The translations under genes and the position numbers were made by a program. 64,000 bases of DNA from Amoebophrya sp. A120 (lineage: Eukaryota > Sar > Dinophyceae > Syndiniales > Amoebophryaceae). Below, piece after piece: positions 20,258 through 31,245 of this stretch (within the stretch, counting starts at the first letter, position 1; each line of letters begins with the position of its first letter). Below the pieces are notes generated by a model. That model searched no databases and was not told the origin of the DNA. It was given only the letters and a program-made list of their open reading frames with translations. The stretch is from positions 6,490,476 through 6,554,475 of the forward strand of contig CAJINV010000002.1 of the NCBI GenBank assembly GCA_905178155.1. The letters run 5' to 3'.

Positions 20258-23200
20258 ATGGGCGGTTGTTTCCCCACCGCTCTTGGGGGCACTGGTTGGG
20301 GCGGGGGCGGGGCGCAAACGTGGACGGAAGTGGTCTACGGTGCGGAGCCGAGGTATGGAAGCGTCAGAATTGAAATCGTCAAAGTTGAAGTAATTTCTCA
20401 TGCATAAATTGCAAGGCATGGAGTGCCTCTCTTGCAGGGACGGCAAGTGAGGCCGACTGTCAGCCTGTTTGGGGTCTGCGGTAGAGCTGCTAAAGTAGCA
20501 TGACACAAGACGCCTTCTGTCCCTAAACAGCATGACAAACTGGATTTAGTCGGTGCCGAAATTTGTCATGCACCGCTTGAAAATTGGGCTTGGCTTCCGA
20601 CTGGTATCGATTTCATGCATCACAAGTCATTTCAACTTTGTCAATTTCAAACCTGACACTCCCATACGAGGCAGTGTTTGGAGTCCAAGAGAAACAGCAG
20701 CTGTGAGTTTTACTTCAATGACAAAAAGGAAGACAAGCTGAGCGACGACTTGTCGGAGTTGCTGAGGGAAATCTACCCCGGACTGCACAAAGTTTTCCAG
20801 GAAAGAATCTTCAAGACCACAGGGAGTTCCGAGTTGGACGACCTCCCACCAGGAGGCCGGAACAACGATTCCACTTCACACCAGCGATTGGTTTACACGC
20901 CTGCCATTGGCGACTGGCAGCGGGACTTTCCGGGTTCTTGGATGCTCCAATTTGTGCCTGCGCTGCCTTTCAACGCAGAGTTGCGACAGCAGATATTCCT
21001 CGTGCCGCAATTGACGAGCGAGCAGGAGAACAGCTTGTCTGAGGAGGAGAAGCAAAAACTGCAGCGCCAGAAACAGCAAAACAACGCTTGCACCTTCTTC
21101 ACGTACGCCTTCGGCCCCTTGCCGTTTTTGAACCTGGACAACATAAAAGAGGCACGCATGGTTGTAAACGCGAACCAGAAGTTTTTGGGGTTGGCTTTCG
21201 ACGACTACGGTAAGTTTGTGAAACAATTCGACGTGCTGGATCTCGACTTGACGGATAAGGGGTTCGAGAAAATGGAGATTGTCAACGAGGACTTCGAGGA
21301 AGAACTGAAGAAAAATCCGTCGGAAGTTCCCAAATTGAAACAGTCCTCGAAACTGAAAATGGTTTTCCCCTGCACAAAAACCATCCTGGACGCGAACGAC
21401 GAAGACGAGGACGATTTTATCAAATCCTTCAAATTCCATTTCACCTTCCTCGGCCGGTTTTCCCCCCATCTAATCCCCTTCGGCAACGTTTTCTACAAGG
21501 GGAAAATAGCCGTCGCCCCGCGGAGCAAAGGCGCACAGCTGCTGGAGGAGCAGCAGAAAATCGGATGTGCGCTCGGCTCGGTGTTGAGCGGGATGCTGCA
21601 CACACGGTCGTTCCAAACGGAGCTGTTTCTCAGCGACAGAGGGTGGCAACTGAAGGTTTTTCCAGGGAGGGACAGTAAGTCTCCTGACAGAGCAGGAGAG
21701 CAACAGCAGCAAGAACAGAACCTTCAAACGAACAATAGCAGTAAACATTCCCATTCGATTTTCGTCTGGCCGCTGCTGTTCTTCCCGATTGACGTGGTGA
21801 AAAAACTCCCCCTGTACGACGGTGGTACGTCCTACCTTCGGGGAACGGCAAGACCGGAACTGGCGACGGAGGAAGACTTGGCACCAGATGAGTTCGACGA
21901 GGAAATTCTGGAAACCAACATTTACACGCAGCTTTCCTCCCTCGAGTGCCGAAAGGAGGAGGGTTTCGTGCCGAGCTGCTACAGCATGCGCGACAGTTTC
22001 CGGTTTGCTGGAAATAATAGCGAGCAAACACTATCAGAAATAGCGACAACAGCCGGAGCTGCTGAACATGAGCAACTCGAAACCCTCCTGAGCACGACCC
22101 CAACCCCTTTCGCCTCCACGCCCGAACAGCAAGCGGTGTTCTTGCAGGACAACTACGGGAACTACCGGATTTTCTCTAAAGTACAAGAATCCAGCTTGAA
22201 CTTTATCCGGGTGGATTTCCAGCTGCTGGAGGTAAAGGACTCGGGGATCGCAACCGGGGCAGATATGGAAGAAATAAGCGGGGAAGATGCGAGTACAACA
22301 AGTCCGAACAGACGAAATTCTTCCGGAGGTAGTTCTTTGGATCATCCGAATAAAGATGTTCTTGCACCTCCTCCGCCACAACAGCCAGAGATGATCGAAC
22401 TTTTCACGTTTGAAGGGTTTCCAATGCCAAATCCCTGCTCGAAGTTGGTGGAAATTGCACCTTATGAACTGCAAAAGTATCGTACTCGTATAAATGCATC
22501 ACAAATTTCCTCAGCGTGAGAAATAAAATTTCTCATGCTGATTTACCTTAAGAAAAAGATGCAAGACTTGCATTTACACGATACTTTTGCACAGGATACG
22601 CCTCCGGCGGAGCAGGATTTATACGACGATCACCTTCTTGCAGGAGCCGGCGCTCCGAATAGTACTAACCTGACGCAGTCTTTGCCGATAGCAGGAGGAG
22701 GATCTCCGACTGGCCCTCGTCCCACCTCCCCCTCCGGCCGCCCGGGACTGTCCAATCTGGACGCGAAAATTGCGCAGGACCAGAGGGCCAAAATCGGGCA
22801 GACGAAGAACCTCGTCGACCAGAACAAGAAGAACTTCGAGCTGAATCAGCGCATGCAGCAGCAGTTCATGCAGGCGGACATGGAAATGAGCAAGAGCCCG
22901 CAGTCGTCGCCCGGGAGCCGACGGCGGTTGAACCGGTTGAGTTCCATGGGGATGGGGGGGAGGTTATCAAAAGGAAAAATTTATTCCCGTTCCCATATCG
23001 AACAAAAGGAAGTTTGTGATGCCGGATGTGCGTACACAAATCAGATTTGTCTTGCAGCAGAGAACTGCAGTCATATGCCAACCCTGGGCACCAGCGAGGT
23101 TTTGACGTAGGGGCTTAGCATTACAAATGTCCACACTGTAGGCCGAGCAGCATCACAAACCGCCTGCATAATGCGGCGTAGCCTGTGGAGTTGCCTTCTT

Positions 23201-24214
23201 GCAAAACAGTGACGATTTGTGGCCACAGATCAGCATTGCAAATTTTCTGTGGCCTCCTTTTCGATATGGGGAGGGTGGATTTTTCCTTGCGATAGAGGTC
23301 TCGGTCGATGCTCGGCTTTGGTCTCTCCCCGACGTCGGGCTCCGGGCCATATCAAATGCAAAAATGTCTGGGTCTGGAACGTTGCAAGACTTGTAATGCA
23401 GGTTTTCCATGACCCATGAGGTCTGGAATGCGAGTCCCATCATCACAGATTCTTTGAGGTCTCTACCATGCCTTTCCTGCATGAGAAACTCCCTCTCAAC
23501 TTAGTCAAAAGCGGACAGCTTTTGGTACTCACGCAACACAGATTTTTGCATCATTCAGATTTAGCATGACAAGATTTAGCGCAGTTCAGATTTAGCGAAG
23601 TTCAGACTAGCATGACAAGTTTTAATTTTCCAGACCCAGACATATTTGCAATGCATAGGCCAGTATCGCCCGCAATGGAAAAGAAGCAGGTGGAGCAAGC
23701 CAAGCCGGTGATCCAGGAACTCGTGAAGGACCTGACACTGCAAATCACGAAGCAAGTGATGGAGACTCTGGAGAAGGACGAAATGCAAGAGAAACTTCTC
23801 CGCTATGAGCCGGACAACATCGAAAGGTTTCACGAGAGCGTCATGCGGGAGAAGAACCGGTTGATTCAACTGGAGGAAAAACGGAAAGAACGGATACGGT
23901 TGAAGCACGGCGTGGACGACCTCGATTTCTCGGCCGTGGGGAAGACGTACGACCACAAGGGGTTGGACAAATTCTTTCTCGAAGAAGAAGATGAGACTGT
24001 GAAGCCGACGAAACTGAACGCGAGCGCCGCGATGGGGCAGTCCGCCGGATCGGCCGGGCTCGGATTGGTGGAAAAGTCGGAGACCATGATCCGGCACCAG
24101 GAGCGGATTCAAAGAAAGGAAAAAGCGAAAAAGCAGCGATTACTGGAGGAGGAAGAGGAAAGGGACCAGATGCTGGCGAGGTTGGCGAAAAAGCAAGTGC
24201 TGGCAACGGAATAG
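20258..24214 (+). CDS. Unknown 949-residue protein with MGGC N-terminus, five exons
   Basis: Exons 20258-20353, 20672-22462, 22604-22964, 23300-23349 and 23663-24214 (2,850 nt). The start MGGCFPTALGG fits N-myristoylation at Gly2 with palmitoylation at Cys4, suggesting membrane anchoring. The large second exon encodes a mixed alpha/beta region with WMLQFVPALPFNAEL, FTYAFGPLPFLNLDN and FKFHFTFLGRFSPHL, followed by a serine-rich linker. The last exon is a long charged helix (KKQVEQAKPVIQELVKDLTL to about residue 900) ending in a Lys/Glu-rich coiled coil. All four introns are introners with in-frame junctions, one exon being 50 nt. I recognise no domain. The acylation and function are inferences; the exon chain is strongly supported by frame. 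Confidence 0.7.
20354..20666. mobile_element. Introner element, family E, GT-AG compatible
   Basis: 313 bp. The ends TATGGAAGCGTCAG and TATGGGAGTGTCAG (from the other side) pair, extending through a GACAAAGTTGAA-like stretch. The flanking repeat is CGAGG (20349-20353 and 20667-20671). Shifting the cut by one base gives GTATGG...ACGAG, a canonical GT-AG intron. TTTGTCATGC is at 20562. Confidence 0.88.
22463..22598. mobile_element. Introner element, family F, shortest in window
   Basis: 136 bp. The ends share TGCAAAAGTATCGT as an inverted repeat. The flanking 5-mers are CACCT (22458-22462) and CGCCT (22599-22603). Removal joins VEIAP to PAEQD in frame. It keeps one clear internal motif (GCATCACAAA at 22496). 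Confidence 0.82.
22965..23294. mobile_element. Introner element, family C, GT-AG compatible
   Basis: 330 bp. The ends carry ATCAAAAGGAAAAAT and CCCATATCGAA-type inverted repeats. The flanking repeat is GAGGT (22960-22964 and 23295-23299). Cutting two bases earlier gives GTTATC...GATAGAG, a GT-AG intron. The interior is the reverse complement of the element at 34606. Confidence 0.9.
23350..23657. mobile_element. Introner element, family A with internal duplication
   Basis: 308 bp, flanked by GGCCA (23345-23349 and 23658-23662). The interior closely follows the element at 1169 but has an extra stretch near 23560-23615 in which AGATTTAGC-type units are repeated. Removal joins SGP to VSPAMEK in frame. 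Confidence 0.92.
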
Positions 24215-24869
24215 GGCGGGAAAGAGATGAGTTGCGAGGACTCGGCCTCGGCAAAGAACTGTGTCGACGAAGTTGTTGGGTGCTTTTTGACACATTTTGA
24301 ATATCTGTATGATGGTGTTGCCGAGGAAACAGTAAGTTTCAAGAACGAAGATACTGAAAGAATACCCACGACCTGTGTAGAAGTCGATTTTTCCAGGCTC
24401 AATAGCTGCTCGTCTGTAAGGCTCTCCTGTCGCAGCTGCGAGGCGCCTCGTTGTTCGAAAAGCCAAACGAACTGAAAAAAATGGTTCCCTTTCCGGCGGA
24501 CTGAAGAAAAAAGAATTGACACAAAGTTGGATTGCGAATGAGTGACTTTTGTGAAGTAGCGAGATTTTTTTGTGGAGAAAGGTTGAGTTGCAGTCACGTT
24601 TACTTTCTTGAAAATCGCGCATAGGGATAAAACATCGCTGCACATCTTGGATAGCTTTGATGCTCGAGCTTTGTGTTTCAAATGAAGCTGCATAGTATGT
24701 AAGTGCATACAATGCGTTTACTTGCCGTGTTGTGTTTCCATGGGAATAAGCCATACATTACAACTAGCGCCGTACTATTAGCGATTTCTTTTTAAGAACG
24801 GAAAAAGAAGTTGAGCTAACCAGGAACTAAAGTTGATCGATCGGAGAGAAAACCAAAACCACCTTCACA
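24215..24869. other. Intergenic stretch, no gene seen
   Basis: 655 bases. A short + frame (24227-24475) is Cys/Ser-rich and overlaps a longer - strand frame; neither is convincing. Confidence 0.45.
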
Positions 24870-27321
24870 ATGCCATCTCTCGCGCCGACCGGCGGCGAGC
24901 AAGCCGCACGGCGGGCAAGTTTGGAGAAGGAAAAAGCGCCCAATCCAGATGAAGCCGGACCAACAGTAGAAGCTGGGGCACCAACACATCCTAAAGAAAC
25001 CGCAGCCAGTTCCTCTACCACCGCCGCTGCCGCGGCCTCGAGCATAATCAAATCTGCCGCTGCGGCGGTACCGGTTGACCCAATAGCTGCGGAGAAGAAA
25101 AAGCAGACCGCTGCCGCGAAGAAGAAGGCGAAGAAATTGGCGGAAGACCTGAAGGAGGAGAGTGACTGCTTTGACAAGGAGAAACTCGAGAAACACGGCT
25201 GGGAATATTGCAAGAAGGAAGTAGAGGAGGTTGTGTACATCAATAGCAAGTCAAAGGATAAGAAGGAGTACCTGAAAGAAGACCTTCCGCCCAGGATCAA
25301 GAGTTCATTGGAGAAAGGCGAACCGTTGGTGAATTTCACAACGCAGAAGAAAATGGTGGAGAGAGAAGAATGGAAACATAAGGAGTGGACAGGTATGCTA
25401 TGTAGTCGCGTTTCAAATTTTTAGGCGGGTAGCATTGCAAATGCAGCCGTGGCTTGCTGTCATGCGAAGCATAATTCGTACCCCAGCACGTCCTCGAATG
25501 CAATCGCTACTACATTCATGAAATACAGAGGAGACCTTCGGCAAGAAGGAGAAGCTGTTCAAATTTCTGAATGTGTTCCAGCCGGTGAAGGAAAAATCAG
25601 CCAAGCCCCCGGCGGAGAGCAAGGAGGAGGAGAACAACGCCGCCGGCTCCACGCTGCTGTTCAGCAACGCCGGCGGGCAGTTTGCCACCACCACGACAAA
25701 CAACGCCGACGTTGCGCCTCCGAAGAAGCAACCGGAGGACTTTTTCGCCGACTTCGCTACTCTCGGCCAGAACAAAGCGGACGTCGCGAAGGCGGTGAGC
25801 AAGGCCGGGGGGTTCTCCGTGAACCAAAATTTGCAGAAGGATTTGGATGCCGACCTGGGCGGGAAGGACGGGCAGGTGATTGACTACGAGAAGGAGATCA
25901 TCTTCGACGAGGACCTGAAAAAGGAAGAAATCATAAAGCCGTGGTCAGATGTTGAAGAGTCGAAGAAAGGCGCGGAGAAAAAGTCCTCCAAATCCTCAAG
26001 CTCGTCCTCATCGAAGAAAAAAGCAGAAAAGAGTGGCGAAAAGCAGGATAAAGAGGAGCCGGCAACGACCGGAGCTACCGCCGGAGGGGGCGCGGCAAGT
26101 TCATCGTCAAGTTCTTCAGCGGCCGCTGCTGTTGACAAAACAGCGACAGCTGTAGTCGAGGAGAAGAAGGGAGAGGAACCACCAGCAGGCGAGGTCGCAG
26201 GAGAGCAGGCGAAGAGCAAGCGGGGTAGGAAGAAGGGCACAAGCAGCAAAGCGAAAACGTCAAAAGAAACTAGTACAAAAGCTGGTGGTGGCGCAGCTGC
26301 AGTAGTAGAGACGGGCGAAGAGGAAAACAAAGGCGACGAAGAAAAGCCGGACGAGAGGGAAAAGACGCCCGGGGCGGGTGCGAAAGCCGCTGCCGCCCCA
26401 GTGGAGACACTGCCCGGGATGCCAAGTATGTTTGGCAGCATGGCAGCTGGATCGGTGCACAAGGTCAAGGGGAAGGGAGCGGCTGGTATTGTGGATAGAT
26501 TTGCTTGCAGGGCCAGGGCCGTTGCGCTTGTGCTACTTTTTCGGTTGACTCTGTCCGATGCGTGGATTGCATGCAAGGCTCTGCAAGATCATGATCTATT
26601 TCCTGTCGACACTCAAATTCATTGCGCATGACAACTCAATTCTCAGGTCTCAACAAGAAGAAGCAGTTGAAGAAGCAAGTCACGATCGCCGACCCGCCGG
26701 AGGAAAAAACCCCTGCGGACAAGGAGGCAGAAATAAACAAAGAGAAGCCAGAAGAGGAAATATTTGTAGGGCCTAGCCCGGTGCCAGAGGTACGGGGGGA
26801 GAAGAAGGCTGTAACGTCTACCGGTGCAGCTGCAGCAAGTAGTAGTAGTAGTAACCCAAACCAAGACGTCATAATGAACGACAGTAGCAACTTTTTGAAA
26901 TCCAACAACATCGCTCTAATGGAAGACAGCGAGGAGAAGAGAAAAGCGACGAATAAGCGAAACCGTTCCGACGAGGAGGACGAGGGTGAAGATGCGGGCG
27001 ATGATAAGGCACAAATTTACTTTTGTCATGCATGAAGGCAGCGCGTGGGCTTATTTGGCTATGCATGACGTGCACGCGGCAAGGTGCTTCAAATATTCGT
27101 TTGTGCGTCGAGCATGAGCACGTAGGTGATTTCCACTAGCAAAAAAAACGCAGGGCGACACGGCCACCCGCCAGAGTCTTCCCAAGCTCCAGTCCACGCA
27201 GCAGGAGCCGGTGGCGCACGTCGCCAAGCGCAAGAGAAGAATTGCGGCCGGGTCGAAGCGGGAACTTTCAAAAGAATACGATGCGGACGCGCAGCGACAG
27301 TCGGAGCGTATTGATGCATAA
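24870..27321 (+). CDS. Lys/Glu-rich low-complexity protein, four exons
   Basis: Exons 24870-25392, 25529-26485, 26647-27008 and 27154-27321 (2,010 nt, 669 residues). The first two introns are GT-AG, the third GC-AG. The N-terminus is Ala/Lys-rich; residues about 95-200 are charged and helical (HGWEYCKKEVEEVVYINSK). A mostly ordered segment follows (DFFADFATLGQNKADVAKAV and ADLGGKDGQVIDYEKEIIFD), then long Ser/Lys/Glu/Ala runs with basic clusters (KRGRKKG, KRNRSDEEDE) that could be nuclear localisation signals, and a C-terminal RKRRIAAGSKRELSKEYD. I recognise no family; a nuclear or chromatin role is only a guess from composition. The first and third introns carry the GCATNACAA-type motif of introners. 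Confidence 0.62.
25393..25528 (+). other. GT-AG intron with introner-like interior
   Basis: 136 bp, GTATGC...ATACAG. Its ends show a weak inverted repeat (ATGTAGTCGCG against ATGTAGTAGCG), ACAG is repeated at both borders, and the interior has GCATTGCAA and TGTCATGC. It may be an introner that has acquired canonical splice sites. Confidence 0.7.
26486..26646 (+). other. GT-AG intron
   Basis: 161 bp, GTATTG...TCTCAG, phase 1 on both sides, joining GKGAAG to LNKKKQ. It contains GCATGACAA at 26627, the motif typical of introner interiors, but has no evident inverted-repeat ends. Confidence 0.75.
27009..27153 (+). other. GC-AG intron
   Basis: 145 bp, GCACAA...AACGCAG, phase 0, joining GDDK to GDTATRQ. 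It contains TTTTGTCATGC near its start. The frame before and after supports these borders, but other cuts cannot be excluded. Confidence 0.5.
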
Positions 27322-27448
27322 GTTTTGCTTACAACAGTTTGAGTTTTGCTTGTATTCCATCTACATCATGCACCTGTTGACAATACCAGAAACGGCTTGC
27401 CATCGAGGTCGGCGTTTTTGAATCAGCATATGTTCGATCTCGCCATGC

Positions 27449-28329
27449 ATGCATTACCTCCCAGGTGTCCCCCCTTCCGCCGAGGACGACTGCATCTGCG
27501 ATGCAATTATACCGCAATGGGCCCTTCCCAGTCCCTCCGGCAAGGATTCCGTGCAGTGCGACGTCGCGTTGTTTCGCCCGTTTAGCGACACGATGAGCCA
27601 GACGCCAATACTGTTTTCCTCCGTGCACCAGAAAAACTTTATCGTGCACGCGGATGTGCTGACAAGATTCGCTTTGCCCATTGTGGACCCGCAGTCTCAC
27701 TGCCAGTTTTTCTACGATGCGGCCAAGAAAGAGCTCAGAATTTTTACGCAGGACGACAGGTAGTAGAGGACTAGACTCGGCTTTGCTAGGTCAAATAGAA
27801 CAATGAATAGCGAAATTATCCCTATTCTGCAACAAGAAATAAGGCACGCAATCCCAATCGGAAAATGCAATCATTTTCGTCGTTCCTTCTGATTAAGCAC
27901 CCTCTTCACAACTACAGTGACTACAAGACCTTCGTCAACGGAGAATTGCTCGAGAGATTCCAGACGAAGCAGCTCCAAAACGAGGACGAAATTTCCATCC
28001 ACGACCGCGATACGGTGGTTTTTGTCGTTTGCTTCGATCCAGAAGTTCACTCAGTCACCGATAAGCGCCGGAAGGAGTTCAAACAGCTGCTCCTATCTGT
28101 CATGACGGAGATCCAGCGCGCGTCGTTAGTGGAGGTGGCGACGATTTTGCGCAAGAAAAGTCCGAAGTTGTGCGACGAGATGGGGTTGAAGACGACGAAG
28201 CGCGGACACTACTCCATTTTCGTCGAGGAGACCTTGAAGAAAGTTTTTATCCCCGTGCTGGAGAAGTTGGGGAGGAATGACACGCAGGTAGTGCTGGAGG
28301 TGGGGATGTGTTTGGCACTGAAACCCTGA
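27449..28329 (+). CDS. FHA-like domain protein, two exons
   Basis: Exons 27449-27759 and 27918-28329 (723 nt, 240 residues) with a GT-AG intron whose removal restores the codon AGT. The spliced sequence has the order expected of a forkhead-associated domain: SHCQFFYD (the S-x-x-H strand), KKELRIFTQDDSD, TFVNGELL (the T-F-V-N-G loop), LQNEDEISI (gD-x-i-x-i) and TVVFVV. FHA domains bind phosphothreonine peptides. The conserved early arginine is not obvious, so binding may be altered. A helical region of about 90 residues follows. The start is uncertain: ATG 27449 is the first usable, but the 127 bases to the previous stop could hide another exon, so fusion with the upstream gene is possible. 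Confidence 0.5.
27760..27917 (+). other. GT-AG intron
   Basis: 158 bp, GTAGTAG...ACTACAG. It joins the two halves of the FHA-like domain in frame and lacks introner ends and internal motifs. Confidence 0.75.
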
Positions 28330-28905
28330 AGGAGGGGAACGAACAAACCACAAGTGTAGGAAGTCAGTGTGCTGTTGAAACTGAATTCTGAACCAGTAAT
28401 CGAGCTCCGTTAAAGTTGACGTGTACAAGTAGAACAAACGCCAAGAATATTTTCGAAAGTTTTTCAGCTCTGTAGTACTCATCAGAATTAATTTCTGGCA
28501 ATCTGCGGATTTCGTCGAGCAGAGCGGGAACGGTTCTGAACACAACTAAGACCTTCAGCCTTATTGCAATGAGCTACTGTATTAGAAATCAAATCTGTCA
28601 ACGTCTACTTTTATACAAGAAAATAGAACTTTCACGTTGATGCGGACCATGCCCAAAAGAAAACTAAGAAGTAGGCGACCGCATCCGCGTATCGACCGCT
28701 GAAATGATTTTTTGAAATAGTAATCGAGACGTTTATATTCAGCAGGGAACCACTGCATGGCAGCAACACAAGAGAGCCAACCGATGTGAATCGGAAAAAT
28801 ACTTCGCTAAAAACAGCGTTAACGACCAGCATGGAAGCGAGGCAGAAAAATGCTACGACTTGTTTGAAGCTGTTGTTCCTTATTGCCCCCGCCAGTTTGC
28901 GCGTT
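28330..28905. other. Intergenic stretch, no gene seen
   Basis: AT-rich sequence after the FHA-like gene, with no convincing coding frame, ending at a poly-T run before the GC-rich block. Confidence 0.45.
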
Positions 28906-31010
28906 TTTTTTTGTCAAGGAGCGACGGTCTGTCTTTCAACTTCAACAAGGGCAACGCCAGGACCGCGCTCGCCCAGGATCGGCGACCGAGCGGGGTGCGC
29001 AGGTGAAGCACGGGGCGCGGCGAGATTTGTCACGCCGGCGGGGTTTTGAAGAGGGGAGCAGCGTCGAAGGTCCCGCGGCCGGCGCGCGTGCCGGAGCCGC
29101 CCAACAGCAAGCCGGGCGGGTTGGTGTTTTTCGTGCGCAGGCGGGCCGCCGGGGCTTGCCAATTGATTAAGTAATACGCAGACCGGGGCGCGGGAGCTAG
29201 GGCCGAAGCCAGGCGCCGGAACCTGTGCTAGCGTATTCGCCTGGCTTTTAAGCCATCGCAAAAAGGGTCCGTGGCGAACAGGCGCGGCGTTCGCCCCTGC
29301 TGGGCGCCGGTAAGTTCGGTTTTCATTCTGGTCTAACCCGAACACGCGGGCGCTGGCTTCGCAGCTTGCGGCAAGTGCGGACGAGTTGGAGCATGGACAG
29401 AGCCAAGGGGGGAAAGGCAGCTCCTCCAGAGGAAAAGGCAGCGGCTTCCAAAGCGATTCGTGGCGGAGCTCCCCGTTGCGCCGGGTGAATCGGATGCAAG
29501 CAGGGTCGGCGCCGCACTATTCTGCCGGAATTCGCGAAGGGGCGCAACATCGCGTCCGGCATATCTTTCGGCGCAGGCAGCGGGGGCGTCTAGGAGCGGG
29601 GGCCCGGATTGGCCAGGCCCGCGCCCCTGGCCCGCCCCGCGATGGGCGCCGCGCGAATATTGCGCGCCGCGCAGCCGCCCAGGCTTCCGCTTGCCCCTAG
29701 CAGCTGCAAAAATAAACGGCGCGGGGGCGGGGGCGGGAGTGTTTTCAGGCTTCATACGGCTCGCCGGGCGGACGCTTGTTGGGCAGCCCGCCGGGCTAGC
29801 ATGTCCCGACTGCGCCGCTGCTTGTGTGCGTGTTCGCCCCCCAGGCAGCGGGCAACGTGTTGCAGACGCTCGGGAGGTGGCGGATTGTGGTGCCGGTCTT
29901 AAAAGGATGCAGCAGAAGTGCGCCCCCCGGGCGGGGAATGGGGTTGGTCAGCTTGATGGCAGAACGCCCCAAACCCGTGGCGCCCGGGCTGCTGCGCAGC
30001 TTGCGCCGCAGGAGATAACGGCCGCAGCGGTCGATCCAAGTTTTCGACTTTCCGTGAATGTCCCGCACAGCAGGACGCGAGGACTTTTTTTCGCAAGAAG
30101 AGCAAACTCGTTTATCTCGAGAGCTTCCCACGCGAGACCCCAAATAACCAATACAGTGCGCCGTCCGGCTTGCTGCCATGCGGAAGGAGCTTGCTGCCAT
30201 GCGGAGGGAGCTGGGCCATTTGAAAAAGAACGTGGGGGAGTAAAAGGAGGCGGCGTCCGGGCAGTCTCTCAGGAAGGAAAGCGCTTTCTGTTTAGGTTCA
30301 GTGAGTTCCTCCCTGCCCTCCACAAGATGCGCGCGCGTGCGCATGGTTAGCATCGAGCGGCACCAGCAGGGTTGCAGCCCTACCCATTGCAGCCGCCCGA
30401 CGGGATCCCAGCTTGTTTGCTCCGCAGAGCCGAGGCTCTTCGCGTCGTAGCGCCGCAGGGGCAACGCCGTGCGTCGAGACGGGCCCGAAGACAAACCGAC
30501 AGCGAATGCGCCGGGCCAACGCGGTCGCGTGCCTGCGAGACAGGGCAGCCAGCCCACCCGCACAAGGGGCGGGGGGGGGCCCGCTGGCAAGCAGGGGCGG
30601 GGGCCGGTCCCCCGCTGCTGGTGTTTGTTGCCCCGCTGCGCCGCGCCCGCCCGTGTTTCCTGGGGCTTAGGCGCTGCCCGCCCCCTGTGTCGCGTGTGGG
30701 GGAGCGGAGGGTGGCCGCGGCTGCGTGCCGCGCGCCAGCCGCAGTTGAGTTCCGATGGATCGCCGGCCGCGGGGCCGCTTGGGTCGGTGCCAGCCCTGGC
30801 GCGCGGCTGCGCGGCCTTGTTTTGGTTTGCGAGCGAGGAGGCCGGCTCTGTCCGCCTGAGTTTATTTCTCGTGGATCAATTACAATCATTCGCGGCCCGC
30901 CGGACGTGTTTTTCTATTGCGCGGCCCCCCTGCCTGCTGCCTATTTTTCTTTGATTTTTGCACGGGGATCCAGGCTATTTCTGTTCCTTGTTCTTTGCGA
31001 TGTTCATTAG
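28906..31010. other. GC-rich block without recognisable genes
   Basis: About 2.1 kb of strongly GC-rich sequence with abrupt change from the AT-rich left flank. Long open frames occur on both strands, but their translations are Arg/Ala/Pro/Gly-rich and mutually overlapping, as expected where stop codons are rare. Composition resembles the block at 9517-10738. A 22-bp unit beginning GCTTGCTGCCATGCGG is repeated in tandem near 30167-30211. No terminal inverted repeats were found. Confidence 0.55.
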
Positions 31011-31245
31011 CGTGGCGGTGCCGCGTCCTCTACGTGCTTCTGTTGTGCTGTAACTGACTGAATTGAAGACAACGACAAAAGTGGACCGCTGCCAACGAAC
31101 TCAATGAAGTATCGAATAGAGTCGCGCAGCTGAGGCTGCGTGACGTAAATGTAATCTTTTGCGATGCATGTGCAGGTCTGCATAGTCGCTTTCGCTGATT
31201 TGTATTTGGATTTATGCGTAGCATAGTCGTTGTCGTACTAGGAAA
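31011..31245. other. Upstream region of the transporter gene
   Basis: Composition returns to normal here. No gene seen; it ends at ATG 31246. Confidence 0.4.

Noticed and set aside
23350-23657. Internal repeats of introners as a CRISPR-like array
   Set aside because: Units are irregular in spacing and orientation, lie within inverted-repeat elements in coding genes, and the genome is eukaryotic.
28906-31010. Long open frames in the second GC-rich island
   Set aside because: Same reason: overlapping frames, biased composition, no motif or start context.
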